Shown here one piece after another: positions 1-8,919 of a stretch of 64,000 nucleotides of DNA. A program made the translations under genes and the position numbers. Each line of letters begins with the position of its first letter. Within the stretch, counting starts at the first letter, position 1. The stretch spans positions 218,987 through 282,986 of the forward strand of contig NZ_RBAM01000010.1 in NCBI RefSeq assembly GCF_003626645.1. Reading direction: 5' to 3'. The stretch comes from Streptomyces klenkii. Lineage in GTDB: Bacteria > Actinomycetota > Actinomycetes > Streptomycetales > Streptomycetaceae. The notes beneath the pieces are model-generated. The model had not been told where the DNA came from and did not search any database. It was given only the letters and a program-made list of their open reading frames with translations.

Positions 1-297
1 CGACGTAAGACACCATTCTCCGGTCACGGTGTTCTGCGGCCCATGTGGGACATCGGGAACCTGTCACCCACCGGAGGAACTTCGGTGAGCATCGCCGGGC
101 TCTGGGTCGAGGACATGCCCTTCCTGGAGCCGGGCGGCCGGGCTACTGTCCGCCTCATTCCCCTCACCCCCTCTCACTGGACGCACGTCAAAACCGGCCG
201 GCGAATCAACATGCACGAGGACCGGACCGTGGCCGGCACCGCAGTCGTGCTGGAGGTCCACCTCCCTGCCACCGCCATGCCGCGGAAGCCGCAATGA
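1..297 (+). CDS. EF-Tu domain-like protein, 5' end outside window
   Basis: The frame is open from base 1 to a TGA at 295-297, with no stop upstream of the first ATG (43), so the gene most likely begins before the window. The visible 98 residues look like the C-terminal beta-barrel of elongation factor Tu: a KTPFSGHG stretch where EF-Tu has its GYRP segment, an EPGGRATVRL strand, and RINMHEDRTVAGTA resembling the EF-Tu IREGGRTVG strand. No GTPase domain is visible. Short stand-alone proteins of this type are usually annotated hypothetical in Streptomyces, and I cannot give a function. It could also be the tail of a larger translation-factor homologue lying outside the window. Confidence 0.55.
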   Translation, partial: RRKTPFSGHGVLRPMWDIGNLSPTGGTSVSIAGLWVEDMPFLEPGGRATVRLIPLTPSHWTHVKTGRRINMHEDRTVAGTAVVLEVHLPATAMPRKPQ

Positions 298-323
298 TCA
301 GCCGCGTACTCCCCCACCAGCCC

Positions 324-551
324 ACCGTGACCGCGCCCCAAGACGTACTGGGCCACAGCCTCGGTGCGGCCGGCGCCATTGAAGCCGCCTTGCCAACAGT
401 CACCTACTGTCACCACAGCACCCCTGCGCTGAGTCCGGATGCCGAGTCTTCCTCGGGATGGGCGTACGGAAAACCTGGTGCTCGTATCCGTCACCCCGGC
501 CATAATGCGCAGATCAGCCGAAGACATAAGACACAGAGCGAGCAGCAATGA
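324..551 (+). pseudogene. Ketosynthase C-terminal fragment
   Basis: In the third forward frame the stretch QDVLGHSLGAAGAIEAAL matches the conserved beta-ketoacyl synthase segment around the second catalytic histidine (usual form GHLLGAAGAVEA). It is followed by a threonine/valine-rich strand and then by sequence that drifts away from the family. The terminal GHNA is reminiscent of the usual FGFGGHN ending. No upstream ketosynthase domain with an active-site cysteine precedes it, so this is a scrap of a fatty acid or polyketide synthase gene. It overlaps the start of the next gene by 4 bp, probably by chance. Confidence 0.5.
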
Positions 552-1102
552 ACCACCACGACCGTGCGAGCAGGGCAGAGCCGCGTGCGCTGCTGATCAC
601 CGGCACCGTCGGCGTCGGCAAGACCTCGGCCGCCGACCTGCTGGGCGATCTTCTCTCTGGCGCCGGTGTGCCGCACGCGGTCATGGACCTGGACCGCCTC
701 TGCCAGTCGTGGCCCGCCCCTGAGGACGACCCGTTCAACGCCGGCCTGCTGCTGCGCAACCTGCGCGCCCTGACCGCCAACTACCTCGACGCCGGTGTAC
801 GCCGGCTCGTCCTGGCCGGGGTGGCCGAGAACACGGCCGACCTCGACGGCTACCAGGCCGCTATCGGCATGCCGCTCACGGTGTGCCGCCTGACGGCGGA
901 CCTGCCTGTCGTGCACAGCCGGCTCAGGAGCCGCCATGAAGCCGACAACGACCCCGAGTCCCTGCCCTGGCACCTGGAACGCGCCGGCCAGCTCCACCAG
1001 ATCCTCGATCAGGCCGACATCGCGGACTTCGCCATCGACACCACCCACGTACCGCTCCCTGCCGTTGCCTCCACCATTCTCAAGACCGCTGGTTGGACCT
1101 GA
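548..1102 (+). CDS. P-loop ATPase/kinase-like protein
   Basis: A 184-residue protein with a clear Walker A motif near its N-terminus (GTVGVGKTS, about residues 19-27) followed by a VMDLDRL segment resembling the acceptor region of small nucleotide or aminoglycoside kinases. The C-terminal half has a HSRLRSRH segment that could be a lid arginine cluster. Length and order resemble stand-alone P-loop kinases (shikimate, adenylate or gluconate kinase superfamily), but no substrate motif is recognisable, so the phosphate acceptor is unknown. It stands alone, with 160 bp before the next gene. ATG is the only reasonable start. Confidence 0.6.
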   Translation: MNHHDRASRAEPRALLITGTVGVGKTSAADLLGDLLSGAGVPHAVMDLDRLCQSWPAPEDDPFNAGLLLRNLRALTANYLDAGVRRLVLAGVAENTADLDGYQAAIGMPLTVCRLTADLPVVHSRLRSRHEADNDPESLPWHLERAGQLHQILDQADIADFAIDTTHVPLPAVASTILKTAGWT

Positions 1103-1278
1103 CCCGACGCATGTCTCGTCGCATGATGTCCGTTTCCTGGTCACCTGAGTCCGAGATGGATGAGCGGGCCGGCTGCATCGCAGGCGTTGCGCCGGCGGCC
1201 GTAAGCAGGGGCGCCGGATGACCCGGCCTCGCTTCGCCGGGGTCTGGCCGCGCCGATCGGCGCGTGCTACGAAGAGGC

Positions 1279-2916
1279 ATGGCGACATCAAGGGACATTC
1301 CTGAGACGATCGCGGACGCCGCCCTCCGGGTCGGGGTCCATCCTCCGGCCGGGCCGGCTGTCAGGGCGTATGACGCGGTGATCGTCGGCGGTGGTCACAA
1401 CGGTCTGGTCGCCGCCGCCTATCTGGCCCGCGCCGGGCGCAGTGTGATCGTCCTGGAACGCCTCGGCCGAACCGGCGGCGCGGCCGTCTCCACGCGCCTC
1501 TTCCCCGGCTTCGACGCCCGGGTCTCACGCTACGCCTATCTCGTCGGCCTGCTGCCCCAGAAGATCGTGAGGGACCTCGGGCTGCGCTTCGCCGTCCGCG
1601 GGCGCGCAGTCTCCTCCTACTCCCCCACCGCGCGTACGGGGCGGCCCACCGGCCTCCTGGTGGAGCGTGATCAGTCCCGCACCCGCGCGTCGTTCGCCCG
1701 GCTCACGGGATCGGACAAGGAATTCGACTCCTGGCGGCGGTTCCACGGCATGACCCGCCACGTGGCCGAGCGGGTCTTCCCCACCCTCACCGAACCGCTT
1801 CCCACCCGAGCCGAGCTCCGCGCCCGTATCGACGACCGGTACGCCTGGGAAACCCTCTTCGAGCGACCCCTCGGCGAGGCCATCGAGGCCGCTTTCGACG
1901 ACGACCTCGTGCGCGGCACGATGCTCACCGACGCTCTCGTAGGCACCTTCACCCACGCCCATGACACCACGCTGCGCCAGAACCGCTGCTTCCTCTACCA
2001 CGTCATCGGCGGCGGCACCGGCGACTGGAACGTCCCCGTGGGCGGCATGGGGGCACTGACCGACGCCCTCGCCGACGCGGCCCGCTCCGCCGGCGCGCAC
2101 ATCCTCACGGAGTGCGAAGCGACGCACATCGCCACGGACGGCCGGACGGCCGAGGTGGCCTCCACGCGGGGTACCTTCGCGGCGCGGCACGTCCTGGTCA
2201 ACGCCTCCCCGCACGAACTGGCCCGGCTCCTGGGCGAGCAGCCCCCGCCGCCGGCCGAGGGCTCCCAGCTCAAGGTCAACATGCTGCTGCGACGCCTGCC
2301 CCGGCTACGCGACACCGCCGTCGAACCACACACCGCCTTCGCGGGGACCTTCCATATCAGCGAAGGTTACGAGGAACTGGAGACCGCCTACCGGCAGGCG
2401 TCCACCGGCCGGATCCCGTCCGCCCCGCCCGCGGAGATCTACTGCCACTCCCTCACGGACCCCTCCGTCCTCGGCCCCGCACTGGCCCGCGAGGGGTACC
2501 ACACCCTCACCCTCTTCGGGCTCCACACACCGGCCCGGCTGTTCACCACCGACCACGACGCCACCCGGGAACGGCTGCTCCGCGCCACGCTGGAACAGCT
2601 CGACTCCCACCTCGCCGAGCCGCTCGCCGACTGCCTGGCCGTCGACAGCGACGGCCGCCCGTGCATCGAGGCCAAGAGCCCCCTGGACCTGGAGCGGGAG
2701 CTGGGTCTTCCGGGCGGCAACATCTTCCACTCCGCGCTCGAATTCCCCTACAGGGACGACGACACGGACAACGGTGACGAACTCTCGGCGGCGGCCCGGT
2801 GGGGTGTGGAGACCGCCCACCCCAACATCCTCCTATGTGGTTCGGGCGCGGCACGCGGCGGCCTGGTCAGCGGCATCCCCGGCCACAACGCAGCCATGGC
2901 CGCACTGAGCCACTGA
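1279..2916 (+). CDS. FAD-dependent oxidoreductase, phytoene desaturase-like
   Basis: About 545 residues. A Rossmann dinucleotide motif (AVIVGGGHNGLVAA) lies near residue 35, followed by LVVLER-type beta2/acid and the GRTGGAAVST segment that positions FAD in the CrtI/amine-oxidase family. The C-terminal ILLCGSGAARGGLVSGIPGHNA is the second FAD-binding segment typical of phytoene desaturase-like proteins. These enzymes oxidise or isomerise lipophilic polyenes or amines. No carotenoid genes adjoin it, so the substrate is open. The start is uncertain: GTG at 1264 is in frame and ATG 1279 sits only 1 nt after a GAAGAGG purine run, too close for a normal ribosome site. Confidence 0.75.
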   Translation: MATSRDIPETIADAALRVGVHPPAGPAVRAYDAVIVGGGHNGLVAAAYLARAGRSVIVLERLGRTGGAAVSTRLFPGFDARVSRYAYLVGLLPQKIVRDLGLRFAVRGRAVSSYSPTARTGRPTGLLVERDQSRTRASFARLTGSDKEFDSWRRFHGMTRHVAERVFPTLTEPLPTRAELRARIDDRYAWETLFERPLGEAIEAAFDDDLVRGTMLTDALVGTFTHAHDTTLRQNRCFLYHVIGGGTGDWNVPVGGMGALTDALADAARSAGAHILTECEATHIATDGRTAEVASTRGTFAARHVLVNASPHELARLLGEQPPPPAEGSQLKVNMLLRRLPRLRDTAVEPHTAFAGTFHISEGYEELETAYRQASTGRIPSAPPAEIYCHSLTDPSVLGPALAREGYHTLTLFGLHTPARLFTTDHDATRERLLRATLEQLDSHLAEPLADCLAVDSDGRPCIEAKSPLDLERELGLPGGNIFHSALEFPYRDDDTDNGDELSAAARWGVETAHPNILLCGSGAARGGLVSGIPGHNAAMAALSH

Positions 2917-3185
2917 CCTCGCCGCAACGGCTCTTCGTGAACATCCTCAGCCCCCCGGCCGAAAAGCATGAAGGATACGAGGTCGAACCGGCCGTAGCCG
3001 ACAGTCCGTTCAGCGTGCTGTCTCGTGCGTGGTGCGCCGGCTGTGGGGGCCGAATACATGGCCCCCCTTCCGGCGCGTCAAGGGGCAGAACCCTGCTGTA
3101 GGACGTACGGGGTTCGCCGGCTGTGTGAGGCATGCCTCTCCCGTCGTCGTGGCGCTGGTGGCCCGGGAAGGTTGACCATGTAGTC

Positions 3186-4079
3186 ATGACCTCCTCGCCC
3201 CGCCCGCCGCACGCCGGTAGCCGACCGGATCCGATAGACGGGACTGCCGCGCTCGGTGGAGAGTCCGCTCCCGCCCGCGGGTACCTGCTGGACAACGCGC
3301 GCGCCGAGGCGGGCGAGCGGTTCGTTTGGCTGGCCGAGCTGTTCGACGGTGTGACGCGCGGGCACTTCGATCGGCTGGGGGTCAAAGCCGGCTCGCGCTG
3401 CTGGGAAGTGGGGGCCGGTGGCCCCGGTATCCCGGAGGCGCTCGCGGCGGCCGTCGGTCCGACCGGGCACGTGCTGGCCACGGACATCGACCCGTCGTGG
3501 CTGAAGGCAGGCGACGGGTACGAGGTGCGACGGCACGACGTCGCCGCTGACCCGCCCCCGGAGCCGGGGACGTTCGATCTGGTGCACGCCCGGCTCGTGC
3601 TGGTCCATGTACCCGACCGGGCCCGGGCGTTGGCCACGATGGCGGCAGCGCTACGGCCCGGCGGCTGGCTGCTGATCGAGGACGCCGATACCGCTCTGCA
3701 GCCACTGGCATGCCTGGACGACAGCGGCCCAGCGCAGCGGCGGGCCAACCGGCTGCGTGACGCGGTCCGGGAGCTGCTGGCGCGCCGCGGCGCGGACCTG
3801 CGCTACGGCCGGACACTGCCGCGGGCCTTGCGTGAGGCCGGCTTGGTGGATGTCGCCGCGGCGGGCGCTTTCCCGGTTGGTGGGCCGGCCTGCGACCGGC
3901 TGGAGGCGGCGACCATCCGGCACGTGCGCGGCGAGCTGCTCGCGGCCGGCCTGACCGACGACGCCGAGATCGACGCGCACCTGGCCGCCATCCACGCGGG
4001 CGAACTCGACCTGACACTCGCGCCGCTGATTTCGGCCTGGGGACGCCGTCCGGCCGAGCACCCGTCGGCACTCGGCTAG
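3186..4079 (+). CDS. SAM-dependent class I methyltransferase
   Basis: A 297-residue methyltransferase. Motif I reads VGAGGPGIPEAL (a variant of the usual E/DxGxGxG), followed by ATDIDPSWL for the acidic ribose-binding position and HDVAADPPPEPGTFDLVHARLVLVHV for motifs II-III. ALRPGGWLLIED is the typical post-motif. Family members methylate small molecules, and the acceptor cannot be read here. ATG 3186 is preceded by GGGAAGG about 13 nt upstream. An in-frame upstream start exists but adds a low-complexity leader. It converges on the downstream oxygenase gene, leaving 75 bp between stops. Confidence 0.8.
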   Translation: MTSSPRPPHAGSRPDPIDGTAALGGESAPARGYLLDNARAEAGERFVWLAELFDGVTRGHFDRLGVKAGSRCWEVGAGGPGIPEALAAAVGPTGHVLATDIDPSWLKAGDGYEVRRHDVAADPPPEPGTFDLVHARLVLVHVPDRARALATMAAALRPGGWLLIEDADTALQPLACLDDSGPAQRRANRLRDAVRELLARRGADLRYGRTLPRALREAGLVDVAAAGAFPVGGPACDRLEAATIRHVRGELLAAGLTDDAEIDAHLAAIHAGELDLTLAPLISAWGRRPAEHPSALG

Positions 4080-4154
4080 GTGCGGAGCGGGTCCGTTCGA
4101 CCTTGGCCGCCTGGTCGGCAAGGCCTGACCAGGCGGCGGCGGGCTCGTTCATGC

Positions 4155-4808
4155 TCAGCGGGGAGGGGCGTCCAGGAGGTTGGTGATGAGCTTGCGCAGC
4201 CGTCCCTCGACGACCGTTTCGACGCCGTGGACGAGCTGGGCTCCGTAGACGACGGCGGTTCCGGCGGGTGGCGCGCTGGTCCAGCGGGTGCGCGGGACGT
4301 CGTTCAGCCAGGCGGCTTCCGGCCCGGCGTCGTCGGCGATGTCGCGGGCGAAGCGCATGCCGGGCAGGAAGGCGCTGCCCGGGCCCGCGGTGCGATCGGT
4401 CCATACGGCGTCGGAGGAGCAGGTGTCGACGTAGAACTGCCCGCCGCGTTCCGCTTCCTGGAGGTGGAAGGCCACCCGTGCGACGCGCTGCGGCCGCTTG
4501 TCCGGTTCATGGACACCGTGCAGGTGCGGGTCGATCCGGTCACCGGGACCGAGGTCGTGATAGTCCCACGGGGTGACCCCGGCGACGGATGGGAAGACTC
4601 GCCGAATGGCGGGCATGGCCCGTTCGATGCCGGCCATCAGGATTTCCTGTGCGGCCTCGGGCGGCACCATGCCCGCCCTGGGCCGCTCGGGGACCCATCC
4701 TGTCGCTACGAGGTGATCGTCCAGCAGCTTCGTCAGCTGGGAGGTTTCGTCGGGCGTGAGGAAGCCCTCGATGGTGTGGACGGCCAGGGTCTCGGTCAGG
4801 TGAATCAC
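4155..4808 (-). CDS. 2OG-Fe(II) oxygenase family protein
   Basis: About 217 residues with the prolyl-4-hydroxylase-like order: GFLTPDE near the N-terminus, DYHDLGPGDRIDPHLHG as the first metal-binding region, VAFHLQEAERGGQFYV as the strand and GG turn, and GTAVVYGAQLVHGVE with the distal histidine, followed by an arginine-rich RLRKLI for 2-oxoglutarate. Such enzymes hydroxylate peptides or small molecules. The metal-binding aspartate is less obvious than usual (HLHG in place of a plain HxD). I chose GTG 4808 because AAGGAG lies 8-9 nt upstream; ATGs at 4853 and 4859 have no ribosome site. It converges on the methyltransferase gene. Confidence 0.65.
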   Translation of the reverse strand: MIHLTETLAVHTIEGFLTPDETSQLTKLLDDHLVATGWVPERPRAGMVPPEAAQEILMAGIERAMPAIRRVFPSVAGVTPWDYHDLGPGDRIDPHLHGVHEPDKRPQRVARVAFHLQEAERGGQFYVDTCSSDAVWTDRTAGPGSAFLPGMRFARDIADDAGPEAAWLNDVPRTRWTSAPPAGTAVVYGAQLVHGVETVVEGRLRKLITNLLDAPPR

Positions 4809-5034
4809 GCGGCGACTCACTCCTTCTCGCTGTACGGCGTGGAGCGTTGGCATCCGCATTTCAGTGGAGGAGGGTGGGGATGCCAAGGGGGCCGGCAGTT
4901 CTGCCAGGGGCAGTGGGGGCGCACGGAGGCGTGCGGTGGGGCGCATGGAGGGGCGTGAGCCGTAGGCCTGATCGAGCTCGTAAACGACCGCCCGCCGGGC
5001 CCGGCTCTTCAGCCTGGTTCGCGAGATGTCTGCG

Positions 5035-5991
5035 CTACGACCGCGAAGGTACACCGGGTTGGCCGACGGTAGGGTCGGGCGCGCGACCGGGCCGGCCGGT
5101 GGGCAGCGTGTAGTGCCAGCCTTCCTGCCAGTTGAAGGGGGCATCGACCAGGTCTTCGATCGAGGCTCCGGTCAGCAGGTAGTCGAGCGCCCATTTGTTG
5201 GCCGAGTGGGCGATCACCAGGACGCGTCGGCCTTGCCATTCGGTCCCCAGGTCGTGCAGGAAGTCGTTGGTGGCTTCGATGACCTCGCGGTAGCTCTGCC
5301 CGCCGGGGAAAGGGACGTCGATGTGGCGTGCACGCTCCGCCGCAAGGACGGTGACCGGGCAGCCGTTGAGCTCGCCATAGTTGCACTCGCGCAGTCGCGG
5401 GTCCTGGTGGATGGGGATCGACGTACCGGCGAAGGCGATCTGTGCGGTCTCCACCGCCCGGTGCAGATCGGAGACGAATACGGCTGCCGGGCCGGTGTCC
5501 CGGCGGCGGTCCCCGAGCTCGGCGGCAAAGCGCCGTCCCTGCTCGGAGAGCTTGCCCGGCAGATCGAAACTCGCGTATTCGGGAGGCGAGAAGGCGGCAA
5601 ACGCATGCAGGGCGAAGGCCGGGCGTCGGCGTTGCTGAAGGTGCCAGGCGACCTCGTACCCGACGAGTGCGCCCATGCTGTGCCCGAGGATCAGCAAGGG
5701 CTCCGTCGTGTGGAGGAGCACGGCGTCGGCGAGGTCGGCAGCGAAGCCGGCAAGGTCGGCGGGGGCAGTACCTGGTCCGGCTGCCGGCTCCTCCCCCGGG
5801 CCGGTCCCGCGGCCGGGGTACCGGGCCGTCAAGGGCCTTAGCGTCGGGGCGAGATGACGCGGCCAGAGCGAGAAGTCGCCGACGTCACCGCCCACTCCGG
5901 GGAGCAGCAGCACGGCCGCCTCCGGACCGGGCCACCCTCCTCCGGCCGGCAACTCCCACAGGGGGCCGTCGCCGAGTGCTCCGCCTCTCAC
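5035..5991 (-). CDS. Chimera: thioesterase N-half joined to histidine-phosphatase C-half
   Basis: A 318-residue open frame made of two incomplete folds. Residues 1 to about 125 match a type II thioesterase/alpha-beta hydrolase with the nucleophile elbow GHSMG (Ser about 105). From about residue 130 it becomes a phosphoglycerate-mutase-like histidine phosphatase (KLSEQGRRFAAEL, VFVSDLHRAVETA, LRECNYGELNG, VLVIAHSANKW). The thioesterase lacks its Asp and His triad region, and the phosphatase lacks the N-terminal RHG catalytic histidine. I infer an in-frame deletion that joined two neighbouring genes and left a probably inactive product. GTG 5991 has GGGGAGAGG just upstream. A PKS-like remnant follows on the other strand, consistent with a lost PKS cluster. 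Confidence 0.6.
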   Translation of the reverse strand: MRGGALGDGPLWELPAGGGWPGPEAAVLLLPGVGGDVGDFSLWPRHLAPTLRPLTARYPGRGTGPGEEPAAGPGTAPADLAGFAADLADAVLLHTTEPLLILGHSMGALVGYEVAWHLQQRRRPAFALHAFAAFSPPEYASFDLPGKLSEQGRRFAAELGDRRRDTGPAAVFVSDLHRAVETAQIAFAGTSIPIHQDPRLRECNYGELNGCPVTVLAAERARHIDVPFPGGQSYREVIEATNDFLHDLGTEWQGRRVLVIAHSANKWALDYLLTGASIEDLVDAPFNWQEGWHYTLPTGRPGRAPDPTVGQPGVPSRS

Positions 5992-6166
5992 CGCATCCTC
6001 TCCCCGATCCGATCCGGTCCGAATTGCATCTCGCTTGCCCTGCCTGCCCTGCTTACCCCAGGAGCCGGTCCGGTGGCCCTCAATCTTCTCGGTCCCCACT
6101 GCGCGCCGCTCCAACACAGGAGGCTTCCCCGGATCCGGCCCACCCAGTGCTCATGCCACTCTTTCC

Positions 6167-6545
6167 TGGGATGAACGGATTACCACTCTGCGCGCAGCAC
6201 CCCGCCACCCGGCGCCCACCGCGCCCGCGCCCGCCATCCCCGCGCCTCGCGAACTGGCCCGCGCGGCCCGCCACTCCGTGACCGGACCCGCCTGGGACGC
6301 CGCCCGGTACGCGGAGGCCATCCGGCTCGCCGACCGGCTCGCCGCGCACTTCACCCTTCGCGCCGCCTGCACCGTAGCCCCCGCGGCCGCCTCGTTCACC
6401 CCCGACAGCCTGATCGCCGCCGGAGCGCTCCCGGTCTACCGCCGCCTGCTGCACGCCTCACTCGACCAGGCCGAACGGGCCGGCGTCATGCGGCGCGGCG
6501 ACGACGGGGCCCGGACGGCAGCCGTCCGTCCCGATCTCCGCGTGG
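6167..6545 (+). pseudogene. Polyketide synthase-like (C-methyltransferase entry region) remnant
   Basis: The frame carries LARAARHSVTGPAW, an alanine-rich helix LADRLAAHFTLRAACT, FTPDSLIAAGALPVYRRLLH and ERAGVMRRGDDG. The order (helical segment, FTxxxLxxxxxxxxxxRLL, then GVxRR) resembles the entry region of C-methyltransferase domains in modular polyketide synthases. No methyltransferase motif I follows. It lies beside a thioesterase fragment, supporting decay of a polyketide locus. The assignment is by pattern only. Confidence 0.35.
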
Positions 6546-6956
6546 CCCTCGCAGACCTGATGCAAGCGGTTCCGGAAAGCTCCACGGAGGCGGTGCTGCA
6601 TTTCCCTGTTCCGGGAAGGCTCCGGGCACGATCGCCACGTCCTAACGAATGCCGTCGGCTATCGGCCCACCCTCACCGCAGGCCCTTGTCGAAGCTCTGC
6701 TGAAGGATGATGGGCCCGAGCCGGGGGCACTGGCGCAGGGCTGACAACACGAGACCGGCCGTCTTGCCCGGGAGCAGCGCTTCGGGCAAGTCGTCCGGGG
6801 CGGCCGGCACTCGGGACCGCTTCAGCCGGCACGCCGCCCGAGGTGGCGCCGCTTGGCTTCACCCGTTCGACGGAAAGGCGGGCAGAAGCCGCTTACTTCT
6901 CCGTTCTCCTGGGCAGCACATGGCGTCAACATCTCCCCGTCGCACAGAGGACTCCC
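6546..6956 (+). other. Gene-poor gap after the PKS-like remnant
   Basis: About 410 bp with short scraps only. A frame ending near 6743 reads ALVEALLKDDGPEPGALAQG, which could be the tail of a decayed gene, but nothing in it is recognisable. The last 60 bp include the promoter and ribosome-site region of the next gene. Confidence 0.3.
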
Positions 6957-7934
6957 ATGCCCCTTCCTGACTCGCTCAAGCCTGGCGACGTCCTTCTGAC
7001 CCGCGGTGCGGGGTGGATCTCGCGTGCGATCTGTCTCCTGGACGGCAGCGAGGTCAGCCACGCCTCTCTCGCTCTGGACCGTGACACCGTCGCCGAGGCC
7101 GTCGGTGAGGGCCTGCGCACCGTCTCGTTCGAGCAGGCCCTGGACGAGCATGACCTGGCCGTCGGCCACACTCTGACCCAGGCACCGGCCGATATGGCTC
7201 CGGTCCTGGACGTGGCACGCGGCTATCTGGCACGCGGGACCTCCTACGCCCACCAGCAGATCCTGCTGCTCGCGGTCTTGTGCGTGACCCGCCGCGCTCC
7301 TATGCCACCGGGCGGACGGCGAATGGTGCGCACAGTCCTGGACCAGGCGGCGGCAGCGGTCAATACCATGGCCGAGCGCGGCCGGCAGCCCATGATCTGC
7401 TCAGAGTTCGTCTACCGCTGCCACCTCGAAGCGCACCCGCAGCCGCCGTACGCCCTGTCCATCGGCGGCGACGGACAGGTGGACGGACCGACGCTCCTGC
7501 GGTGGGCCCGCACCCACCCGGCCCTGCCCGCCCTGGCTCCGGGGCTTGCCGGGACCTTCGATCCCGGCAGCGCGGAGAGCGCACTCGCGCCGCTGGTCGC
7601 CGCCTACGCCACAGCCGTCGGCAAGACCAGCACCCTGCCGACGGTACTGCGCCCGCCGGCGCCGCCGGTCCTCACCGATCCCAGCGACGAGGAACTGCTG
7701 ACCTCGATGGTCACCTTCGGCAACGCCTTGCACCGGGCCCGCCACCCCCAGGTGCCCGACGGCGGTCTACCGCCGGAGCAGGCCCTGGACCAGATCAGCG
7801 CCATGGAGGCCCAGCCCGACTTCGTCACCCCCGGCGACCTTCTCCGCACCACCTCCCTGACTGAAAAGTTCCGCAGAGCGACCGCCGCGAAGGCACCGAG
7901 CAAGCTGGCCGGTATCCCGCTGCCCGGCCACTGA
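6957..7934 (+). CDS. YiiX/YaeF-type permuted NlpC/P60 hydrolase-like protein
   Basis: A 325-residue protein. The N-terminal third reads LKPGDVLLTRGAGW followed by SEVSHASLAL, and the middle carries QPMICSEFVYRCH. In YiiX-like, circularly permuted papain-fold enzymes the catalytic His lies in the N-terminal SHA segment and the Cys in a CSEF segment, exactly as here. Family members are amidases or lipid-active thiol hydrolases with poorly known substrates. There is no signal peptide, so it is probably cytoplasmic. The C-terminal 120 residues are a helical extension I do not recognise. ATG 6957 has CAGAGGA about 8 nt upstream; the in-frame upstream ATG adds an unlikely leader. Confidence 0.7.
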   Translation: MPLPDSLKPGDVLLTRGAGWISRAICLLDGSEVSHASLALDRDTVAEAVGEGLRTVSFEQALDEHDLAVGHTLTQAPADMAPVLDVARGYLARGTSYAHQQILLLAVLCVTRRAPMPPGGRRMVRTVLDQAAAAVNTMAERGRQPMICSEFVYRCHLEAHPQPPYALSIGGDGQVDGPTLLRWARTHPALPALAPGLAGTFDPGSAESALAPLVAAYATAVGKTSTLPTVLRPPAPPVLTDPSDEELLTSMVTFGNALHRARHPQVPDGGLPPEQALDQISAMEAQPDFVTPGDLLRTTSLTEKFRRATAAKAPSKLAGIPLPGH

Positions 7935-7987
7935 GCCCAGCCACGGTCACACGGTCACGTCGAAACGACTCCCGCCCTCGCCTCGGC

Positions 7988-8130
7988 CGCGGGCTGCACC
8001 GGACCGGTGCCGAAAGCGACGCCCGCAACACGCTTTCGGCCCACCTGCTGGAACGGGTCGGCTTCGCTCTCGAAGGCCGGCGCTCCAAGTCCACGGAGAA
8101 CGCCTGCTACACCTACGCCGTTTCGGCAGG
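7988..8130 (+). pseudogene. GNAT acetyltransferase C-terminal remnant
   Basis: The frame reads DARNTLSAHLLERVGFALEG, which fits the last helix and strand of GNAT N-acetyltransferases (usual form NxxSxxxLExxGFxxEG). It starts without the acetyl-CoA-binding motif and runs into unrelated sequence after about 45 residues. It is a leftover of a former acetyltransferase gene. Confidence 0.45.
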
Positions 8131-8207
8131 GCCTGGCCACCGCACCGGGGCGGCAGAGGCGGTGGCCTGGCGGTCTGCTGCCCCGGCTCATGCCAGGCCC
8201 TCGGGCG

Positions 8208-8375
8208 TCACGGCGGCTTCAGTCGATCCGGCTCTATCCGCTCCGCGAACTTTGCCTTGGTCTGGAGGAGTTCGTCGGCGGCTCGTTCGCCTGAGCGGAT
8301 TGCGCCTGCGACGTAACCGACGTGACTCGGCTCTTCCAGCATTTTCGTAGCCAGTGATCGCATGAACTGACCCAT
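8208..8375 (-). CDS. Small unrecognised ORF, possibly a fragment
   Basis: A 55-codon frame (MGQFMRSLATKM near its start, ending DRLKPP) with protein-like, alternating charged and hydrophobic composition. It lies just downstream, in the same direction, of integrase fragments. No family is recognised and there is no clear ribosome site, so it may be a broken piece of a longer gene. Confidence 0.25.
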   Translation of the reverse strand: MGQFMRSLATKMLEEPSHVGYVAGAIRSGERAADELLQTKAKFAERIEPDRLKPP

Positions 8376-8469
8376 GGTTCGGTGGAGTTGACGGCGGCGC
8401 ACTGACAGCGTGTGCCATCGAACGTCGCATGCGCGCAGATGAGTTGTAACCACACCCCCGTACGACGAA

Positions 8470-8712
8470 GGAGCGTCCCGAGGTGGGTCGGGCCGGACTG
8501 CCGCCACTCATACAGATCCCAGCCCGGGCCCGGCTCACCGCCCAGGGCGGGCCTTGTGCGAGCATCCACCACAGTGCCTTCTCCCGCGGGTGCACCTCAC
8601 GCCGCGCGATCAGCCGGTCGATCACCGTCTTCGAGCGGGCCGGGGCCTCGGAGTCCGGCACGGTAAGCCGCTTCGCCCAAGCCGGGGGTAGGGCCTTCCC
8701 GGCGGCACCGCT
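8470..8712 (-). pseudogene. Tyrosine recombinase (integrase) remnants
   Basis: Reading right to left, one frame gives WAKRLTVPD, KTVIDRLIARR and REKALWWML, the start of the catalytic domain of actinomycete phage-type integrases (usual RERTLWRMLYETAAR). A second frame then gives GPGWDLYEWRQSGPTHLG, matching the conserved second box (GPGWDLHEYRHSGLTHLG), with the box-II histidine replaced by Gln. About 100 residues between the two blocks are missing and the frame changes. The recombinase is inactive and marks an old integrative element. Confidence 0.55.
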
Positions 8713-8919
8713 TCCCCCGTGTCGCAGATGACGGGGCCGCTTCTTCTATACGGCCTGGCGGTGGCCGGTCCCGCGGCCGACGCGCCGTCAGCCTCCCACC
8801 AGGACCGACAAATCCTTAGCGCCGCCTTTCGTTCCGATGTTCCGGCTGACGCCGGTGCCAGCACCGCGCCTGCCCGTAGTGACCGCAGTCCTACCCGGGA
8901 CGTACCTCAAAGACCTGGG

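Noticed and set aside
4080..4958. Plus-strand open frame of about 292 codons
   Set aside because: It mirrors the 2OG oxygenase gene on the minus strand and has Gly/Gln-rich shadow composition.
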